Source: Plasticicumulans acidivorans (GTDB lineage Bacteria > Pseudomonadota > Gammaproteobacteria > Competibacterales > Competibacteraceae). From it: a DNA stretch of 51,425 nucleotides. The DNA lies in assembly GCF_003182095.1 (NCBI RefSeq), contig NZ_QGTJ01000008.1:145323-196747 (forward strand), given 5' to 3'. Made by a program: the position numbers and the translations under genes. The notes below the pieces were generated by a model, which searched no databases, was not told where the DNA came from, and saw only the letters and a list, made by a program, of their open reading frames with translations. Position 1 is the first letter of the stretch. Every line of letters begins with the position of its first letter. Positions 46,428 through 51,425 of the stretch are shown here, piece by piece.

Positions 46428-48089
46428 TCAAGCGAGACGACGATACTTGATACGGTGTGGCTGATCGGCCTCGACACCGAGACGGCGCTTGCGGTCGACT
46501 TCGTAATCCGCGTAATTGCCTTCGAACCAGACCACTTGCGAATCGCCTTCGAAGGCGAGGATGTGAGTGGCGATGCGATCGAGGAACCAGCGATCGTGGG
46601 AAATCACCACCGCGCAGCCAGCGAAGGCGAGCAGGGCTTCTTCGAGGGCGCGCAAGGTTTCGACGTCGAGATCGTTGGTCGGCTCGTCGAGCAGCAGCAG
46701 GTTGCCGCCGCTGCGCAGCACCTTGGCCAGGTGCACGCGATTGCGTTCACCGCCGGAGAGATCCTTGACGAACTTCTGCTGGTCGGTGCCGCGGAAATTG
46801 AAGCGCCCGCAGTAGGCCCGTGAATTGATCTGGTAACTGCCGATCTGGATCACGTCCTGGCCATCGGCGATTTCCTGCCAGACGGTGTTGCTGTCCTTGA
46901 GCGCATCGCGGCTCTGGTCGACATAGGCGAGCTGTACGGTATCGCCGACGCGCAATGCGCCGGCATCGGGCTGCTCGCGCCCGGCGATCATCTTGAACAG
47001 TGTTGATTTGCCGGCACCGTTCGGACCGATGACGCCGACGATGCCGCCCTTGGGCAGCTTGAAATTGAGTCCGTCGATCAGCAGACGCTCACCGAAGCCC
47101 TTGCACAGCTGGCTTGCCTCGACGACCAGATCACCCAGTCGCGGCCCCGGTGGAATGTAGAGTTCCTGCGTTTCGTTGCGCTTCTGGAATTCCTGCGATT
47201 CGAGCTCTTCGAAGCGGGCCAGACGGGCCTTGGACTTGGCGTGCCGTCCCTTGGGGTTGGCGCGAACCCATTCCAGTTCCTGCTTCATTGCCTTGATGCG
47301 GGCATTTTCCTGTTTCTCTTCGAGCTCCAGGCGCTGTTCCTTCTGCTCCAGCCACGAGGAATAGTTGCCTTCCCAGGGAATGCCGTGGCCGCGGTCGAGT
47401 TCAAGGATCCAGCCGGCGACGTTGTCGAGGAAGTAGCGATCGTGCGTGACCGCGACGACGGTGCCCGGGTATTCGTGCAGGAAGCGTTCGAGCCAGGCCA
47501 CCGATTCGGCGTCGAGATGGTTGGTCGGCTCGTCGAGCAGCAGCATGTCCGGCTTGGACAGCAGCAGCTTGCACAGGGCGACCCGGCGGCGTTCGCCGCC
47601 CGAGAGCTTGCTGACGTCGGCATCCCACGGTGGCAGGCGCAGGGCGTCGGCGGCGATTTCGAGTGTGCGATCGAGGTTGTGGCCGTCGGTGGCCTGCAGC
47701 AGCGCTTCGAGATCGGCCTGTTCGGCGGCCAGTTTGTCGAAATCGGCATCGGGCTCGGCATAGGCGGCGTAGACCGCATCGAGCCGGTTCAGCGCCTCCT
47801 TGATCGGCTGTACCGCCTCTTCGATGTTGCCGCGCACGTCTTTCTGCGGATCGAGCTGAGGTTCTTGCGACAGGTAGCCGACCTTGATGCCCGGCTGCGG
47901 TCTGGCTTCGCCGTGAATGTCAGTGTCCAGGCCGGCCATGATGCGCAGCAAAGTGGATTTGCCGGCGCCGTTGAGGCCGAGCACGCCGATTTTGGCGCCG
48001 GGGAAAAACGACAGGGAAATGTCCTTGAGGATCTCGCGTTTCGGCGGTACCACCTTCGAAACGCGGTTCATCGTGTAGATGTACTGCAT
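46428..48089 (-). CDS. ettA: Energy-dependent translational throttle protein EttA (ABC-F)
   Basis: 553 residues, normal for EttA. Two ATPase domains are fused: Walker [13 protein letters not shown] and [12 protein letters not shown], signatures [11 protein letters not shown] and [11 protein letters not shown]. The start [20 protein letters not shown] is specific to EttA. The P-site tRNA interaction arm lies between them ([18 protein letters not shown] region). It binds the ribosome E site and slows initiation when ATP is low. A 20-bp palindrome lies 28 bp before its start. Confidence 0.95.
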   Translation of the reverse strand: MQYIYTMNRVSKVVPPKREILKDISLSFFPGAKIGVLGLNGAGKSTLLRIMAGLDTDIHGEARPQPGIKVGYLSQEPQLDPQKDVRGNIEEAVQPIKEALNRLDAVYAAYAEPDADFDKLAAEQADLEALLQATDGHNLDRTLEIAADALRLPPWDADVSKLSGGERRRVALCKLLLSKPDMLLLDEPTNHLDAESVAWLERFLHEYPGTVVAVTHDRYFLDNVAGWILELDRGHGIPWEGNYSSWLEQKEQRLELEEKQENARIKAMKQELEWVRANPKGRHAKSKARLARFEELESQEFQKRNETQELYIPPGPRLGDLVVEASQLCKGFGERLLIDGLNFKLPKGGIVGVIGPNGAGKSTLFKMIAGREQPDAGALRVGDTVQLAYVDQSRDALKDSNTVWQEIADGQDVIQIGSYQINSRAYCGRFNFRGTDQQKFVKDLSGGERNRVHLAKVLRSGGNLLLLDEPTNDLDVETLRALEEALLAFAGCAVVISHDRWFLDRIATHILAFEGDSQVVWFEGNYADYEVDRKRRLGVEADQPHRIKYRRLA

Positions 48090-48116
48090 GGAATTCTCGC
48101 GAAGCCTTCAGGTACC

Positions 48117-48136
48117 GCAGCGGCGATCGCCGCTGC
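48117..48136. repeat. Perfect 20-bp palindrome upstream of ettA
   Basis: GCAGCGGCGATCGCCGCTGC reads the same on both strands. It lies in the 183-bp divergent gap between ettA and the acyl-CoA ligase gene, 28 bp from the ettA start. It could be an operator, or in the ettA mRNA leader an 8-bp hairpin with a 4-base loop. Confidence 0.45.
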
Positions 48137-48272
48137 GCAGGGCGCGGATTGTAGCGGATGGTCGGGGCAAGGGCATTGCGCGCCTGCAACATGCAGCAAG
48201 TGCCCGCGCCGTATACGCTCAAGTCAACAAGATCCGCGAGCGAACGGATCCCGCCCACCCGAGGAGCATGCC

Positions 48273-49943
48273 ATGGAGCGTCGTTGGCTTGCTGCGTACC
48301 CGCCCGGCGTGCCGGCCGAGCTCGACCACGTCGACTACCGCAGCCTGGTGGATTTGTGCTCGGCGAGCTGTGCGCGATTTGCATCCCGCCCGGCGTTCAG
48401 CAGCCTGGGGCATGCAATGAGCTTCGCCGAGCTCGATCGCCGTTCAGCGGCGTTTGCCGCCTGGCTGCAGCAGCGCGGGCTGCCGCGCGGCGCGCGTGTC
48501 GCCCTGATGCTGCCCAATCTGCTGCAGTACCCGGTGGCGCTGTTCGGTGCGCTGCGCGCGGGCATGATCGTGGTCAACGTCAATCCGCTGTATACCCCGC
48601 GCGAGCTGGAGCACCAGCTGCGTGATTCCGGGGCCAAGGCCATCGTCATCCTCGAAAACTTCGCGCATGTGCTGGCGGCCGTCATTGCCCGTACCGAGGT
48701 GCAGCATGTCGTCGTGACGCAATTCGGCGATCTGCTGCCGGCACCGAAGCGCTGGCTGGTCAACCTGGTCGTCAAGTACGTCAAGCGGCTGGTGCCTCGG
48801 TATGTGCTGCATGGTGCCATTGCGCTGCGTGCCTGCTGCCGCAGCGGTCGGCCGCAGGCGGTGGCGGTCGGTGCCGACGACGTTGCCTTTCTGCAGTACA
48901 CGGGCGGGACCACCGGCATCGCCAAGGGGGCGATGCTCACGCATGGCAACATGGTGGCGAACGTGGCGCAGGCGACGAGCTGGATCAGGCCGCAGCTCGA
49001 AGGGCTGGATGGTGGCACCATCGTCACCGCGCTGCCGCTCTATCACATCTTCTCTCTGATGGCGAACTGCCTGACTTTCACGGCGCTGGGCTGGTGCAAT
49101 CTGCTGATCGCCAATCCGCGCGATCTGCCGACGTTCGTGCACACCTTGCGGCGGCAGCCGTTCGAGGCCATCACCGGCGTCAACACGCTGTTCAACGCAT
49201 TGATGAACACGCCGGGGTTCGAGCGCATCGATTTTTCCCGTCTGCGCATCGCTCTGGCCGGTGGTATGGCCTTGCAGCGGGCTGTCGCCGAGCGCTGGAA
49301 AACGAGCACCGGCGTCAATCTGGTCGAGGCTTACGGTCTGACGGAAACCGCACCGGCGGTCTGCATCAATCCGCTCGACCTGGATCATTTCAATGGCTCG
49401 ATCGGTCTGCCGATTCCTTCGACCGAGGTCAGCGTGCGCGATGAAAACGGCGTCGAGCTCGATGATCCGGCGGCCATCGGCGAGCTGTGCGTGCGGGGGC
49501 CGCAGCTCATGCGCGGTTACTGGCGCCGCCCCGACGAAACCCGCAAGGTGATGACCGATGACGGCTTCCTGCTGACTGGCGACCTGGCGCGCATCGACGA
49601 GCAGGGCTTCGTGTACCTGGTCGATCGCAAGAAGGACATGATTCTCGTCTCCGGTTTCAATGTGTACCCGAATGAAATCGAGGACGTGGTCATGCTGCAT
49701 CCTGGGGTGCGCGAAGTCGCCGCGATCGGTATTCCCGATGAGGAAACCGGCGAGGCGGTCAAGCTGTTCGTGGTCAAGCTCGATCCGGCGCTCAGTGCCG
49801 AGGATCTGATCGCGCACTGCCGCGCCAATCTGACCCGCTACAAGGTGCCGCACCACATCGAGTTCCGGGATGAGCTGCCGAAGACGAACGTCGGCAAGAT
49901 TCTGCGCCGCGCGTTGCGCGAGGAACGGCCGGGGGCGGTCTGA
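48273..49943 (+). CDS. fadD: Long-chain fatty-acid-CoA ligase
   Basis: 556 residues, normal for FadD. It activates fatty acids to acyl-CoA through an acyl-AMP. The AMP-binding motif is [20 protein letters not shown], then [14 protein letters not shown], the fatty-acyl motif [17 protein letters not shown], and the C-terminal catalytic Lys in [20 protein letters not shown] lies six bases before the ATG at 48273. The specificity for chain length is inferred from the family. Confidence 0.92.
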   Translation: MERRWLAAYPPGVPAELDHVDYRSLVDLCSASCARFASRPAFSSLGHAMSFAELDRRSAAFAAWLQQRGLPRGARVALMLPNLLQYPVALFGALRAGMIVVNVNPLYTPRELEHQLRDSGAKAIVILENFAHVLAAVIARTEVQHVVVTQFGDLLPAPKRWLVNLVVKYVKRLVPRYVLHGAIALRACCRSGRPQAVAVGADDVAFLQYTGGTTGIAKGAMLTHGNMVANVAQATSWIRPQLEGLDGGTIVTALPLYHIFSLMANCLTFTALGWCNLLIANPRDLPTFVHTLRRQPFEAITGVNTLFNALMNTPGFERIDFSRLRIALAGGMALQRAVAERWKTSTGVNLVEAYGLTETAPAVCINPLDLDHFNGSIGLPIPSTEVSVRDENGVELDDPAAIGELCVRGPQLMRGYWRRPDETRKVMTDDGFLLTGDLARIDEQGFVYLVDRKKDMILVSGFNVYPNEIEDVVMLHPGVREVAAIGIPDEETGEAVKLFVVKLDPALSAEDLIAHCRANLTRYKVPHHIEFRDELPKTNVGKILRRALREERPGAV

Positions 49944-50146
49944 TGCGGCATGCAAGCGATTGGCTGTGTGGCGGACTGGACAGGACCTTGTCGCGTCGGC
50001 GATGTTGCAGCCTCCTGTGCAGGCTGCCATTCGCTTCGATGACCGATGTGCCCGCGGTGGCGGAGCGCGGCCGACTGGATGTTCACACGATAAGGCAGGG
50101 TGCCACCGCCAAGCGGTAGGCTGCCCGGATAAGTAAGGAGGGGGAC

Positions 50147-51112
50147 ATGGCGCGTTCGCGTTCGGTTTGCATGTATCTGGGCGAGCAGCTGGGGCGCTAC
50201 GGATTCGGTGAAGATCACCCGTTCGGAGAGGATCGCATTCACGCGTTCATGGATGAGATGCACCGGCGTGATCTCGACTATCAGGTGCGCATCTACGATT
50301 CCGTTGCCTGCACCGACGAAGATCTGCTGCTGTTCCACACGCCCGCCTATGTCGAACGGGTCAAGGAAGGCTCGCGCACCGGTGAGGGCATGCTCGACTA
50401 TGGCGATACGCCGGCTTACGTCGGTGTGTTCGATAACGTCTCACATGTCGTCGGCGCGGTGCTCGATGCCGTGCACAAGATCATGAACGGCCAGGTGCGG
50501 CGCGGCTTCGTGCCGATCGCCGGGCTGCATCATGCGATGCCGGATACCGCGGCGGGCTTTTGCGTGTTCAACGACGTCGGCATTGCGATCAAGGTGCTGC
50601 AGCGGCAGTACGGGCTTGAGCGCATCGCCTATGTTGACATCGATGCGCACCACGGCGATGGCCTGTTCTATCCGTTCGAAGATGACCCGACGGTGATCTT
50701 TGCCGACATCCACGAGGATGGTCGCTACAACTTCCCGAACACCGGTTTCCCGCATGAGGTCGGCAAAGGAGCCGCCAAGGGCTGCAAGCTCAATATTCCG
50801 CTGCTGCCGCTGTCGGGCGATCAGGAATTCAACATGATGTGGGAGAAGGTCGAGCACTTCATCGCTGAATGGAAGCCGCAGTTCATCTTCATGAACTGCG
50901 GTGCCGATGGCCTCGACGGCGACCCGCTGGCACATCTGCACTACTCGCAGCAGGCGCATGTGCGCGCCGCCCGCAGCCTGTGCCGCATCGCCGAGGAGTA
51001 CGCCGAGGGACGTCTGCTGGCCGTCGGCGGCGGTGGCTACGACCTGCGCAATGTCGGCCGAGCCTGGGCCTCGGTCGTCAACACCCTGCTGGAGTCGCCG
51101 ATGAAGGCATGA
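50147..51112 (+). CDS. Histone-deacetylase-like (AcuC-type) amidohydrolase
   Basis: 321 residues. The arginase/deacetylase fold is marked by GLHHAMPDTAAGFCVFNDVG, zinc ligands in YVDIDAHHGDGLFYPF, a further Asp in NCGADGLDGDPLAHLH, and the glycine motif VGGGGYDLRNVGRAW. Bacterial members deacetylate small molecules or proteins such as acetyl-CoA synthetase (AcuC). AAGGAGGGGG stands before the ATG. The 203-bp gap before it contains a 7-bp hairpin (50007-50027) but no T tract. A strong terminator follows. It is next to an acyl-CoA ligase, which fits acyl metabolism but proves nothing. Confidence 0.9.
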   Translation: MARSRSVCMYLGEQLGRYGFGEDHPFGEDRIHAFMDEMHRRDLDYQVRIYDSVACTDEDLLLFHTPAYVERVKEGSRTGEGMLDYGDTPAYVGVFDNVSHVVGAVLDAVHKIMNGQVRRGFVPIAGLHHAMPDTAAGFCVFNDVGIAIKVLQRQYGLERIAYVDIDAHHGDGLFYPFEDDPTVIFADIHEDGRYNFPNTGFPHEVGKGAAKGCKLNIPLLPLSGDQEFNMMWEKVEHFIAEWKPQFIFMNCGADGLDGDPLAHLHYSQQAHVRAARSLCRIAEEYAEGRLLAVGGGGYDLRNVGRAWASVVNTLLESPMKA

Positions 51113-51145
51113 ATGGACGCTGCCGGCGCGTGATATGAAGCGCTG

Positions 51146-51187
51146 CCGCTGCCCCTGGCATCAGGGATGCCAGGGGCAGCGGTTTTT
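51146..51187 (+). terminator. Strong intrinsic terminator after the deacetylase-like gene
   Basis: A perfect 16-bp stem (CCGCTGCCCCTGGCAT at 51146-51161 with its complement at 51167-51182), loop CAGGG, then TTTTT at 51183-51187. It lies 33 bp past the gene stop and separates it from glyA. Confidence 0.92.
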
Positions 51188-51225
51188 CGTTACACTAGCG
51201 CGTTTTCCAGCCGGCTGGCATCGTC

Positions 51226-51270
51226 GTTCCCCTGTGCGGAACGCAGGCCGCCACGTTTGTCCAGGGGAAC
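51226..51270 (+). promoter_or_regulatory. glyA leader hairpin hiding the ribosome binding site
   Basis: GTTCCCCTG (51226-51234) and CAGGGGAAC (51262-51270) form a perfect 9-bp stem around 27 bases. The second strand contains AGGGG, the likely glyA ribosome binding site, nine bases before the ATG. A 12-bp palindrome CCAGCCGGCTGG (51207-51218) lies just upstream. The fold would limit ribosome access until opened. It does not match a riboswitch class I can recall. Confidence 0.45.
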
Positions 51271-51276
51271 GCCAGA

Positions 51277-51425
51277 ATGTTCAGCAAAGACATGACCATT
51301 GCCGGGTATGACGATGCGCTGTGGTCTGCAATGCAGTCCGAAGCCGAGCGCCAGGAAGCGCACATCGAGCTGATCGCCTCGGAAAACTACGCCAGCCCGC
51401 GCGTGCTCGAAGCCCAGGGCTCGGT
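51277..51425 (+). CDS. glyA: Serine hydroxymethyltransferase (5' part)
   Basis: The first 49 residues are present before the window ends. [20 protein letters not shown] followed by [17 protein letters not shown] is the conserved N-terminus of GlyA, which interconverts serine and glycine while loading tetrahydrofolate. AGGGG lies nine bases before the ATG inside a stem. The gene runs off the right edge. Confidence 0.95.
   Translation, partial: MFSKDMTIAGYDDALWSAMQSEAERQEAHIELIASENYASPRVLEAQGS

Noticed and set aside
46232..46477. 82-codon upstream extension of the globin frame
   Set aside because: It overlaps the 3' end of ettA, lies before the point where the globin family starts, and lacks a well-placed ribosome binding site. 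It probably contains the promoter (TAGAAT on the - strand near 46300).
50007..50027. GCAGCCT/AGGCTGC hairpin after fadD as a terminator
   Set aside because: Only 7 bp with no T tract after it; not strong enough to call.

Overview
This is a GC-rich, gene-dense stretch of a proteobacterial chromosome. The block leuC-leuD-leuB-asd-usg-fimV-truA-trpF-trpB-trpA-accD-folC-SPOR-cvpA-purF-metZ follows the gene order of Pseudomonas and related Gammaproteobacteria. The rest (odhA-odhB-lpd, ettA, fadD, an AcuC-like deacetylase, glyA) also fits a high-GC aerobic gammaproteobacterium. I cannot name the genus from sequence alone. I see no insertion sequence, prophage, CRISPR array, tRNA or rRNA, and no clear pseudogene.

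Layout: (1) 1-1994: the tail of an unknown gene, an Lrp/AsnC regulator divergent from a LysE-type exporter with two matching palindromes between them, and a small RBBP9-type hydrolase. (2) 2129-3733 (+): a TerC-like membrane protein, a universal stress protein and SoxY. (3) 3736-11561 (-): a complete chemotaxis-type operon in the order MCP-like/CheZ-like protein, CheY, STAS, CheA, MCP, CheW, CheR, CheB. (4) 11722-14679 (+): SoxZ, a membrane Ser/Thr kinase with a Cache-like outer domain, and an overlapping metallophosphoesterase. (5) 14817-16268: an MFS drug exporter. (6) 16278-37871: a LysR regulator divergent from leuC, then leucine, aspartate-family, tryptophan, fatty acid, folate, purine and methionine genes, all on the + strand. 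(7) 37895-48089 (-): LrgB, LrgA and an SDR; lpd, odhB and odhA; a truncated haemoglobin; EttA. (8) 48273-51425 (+): an acyl-CoA ligase, the histone-deacetylase-like protein and the start of glyA.

The most notable points are as follows. SoxY and SoxZ, normally adjacent partners of one carrier complex, are separated by exactly the whole chemotaxis operon. CheA carries a segment matching the 24-residue MshEN cyclic-di-GMP motif. The first protein of the chemotaxis operon combines a degenerate receptor hairpin with a CheZ-like DxxxQ motif, and no separate cheZ is present. A SAM-II riboswitch followed by an intrinsic terminator precedes metZ, and its P1 strand can pair with the terminator, which gives a simple on/off logic. 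The glyA ribosome binding site lies inside a perfect 9-bp stem. Statements about function rest on family resemblance read by eye; no database search was run.
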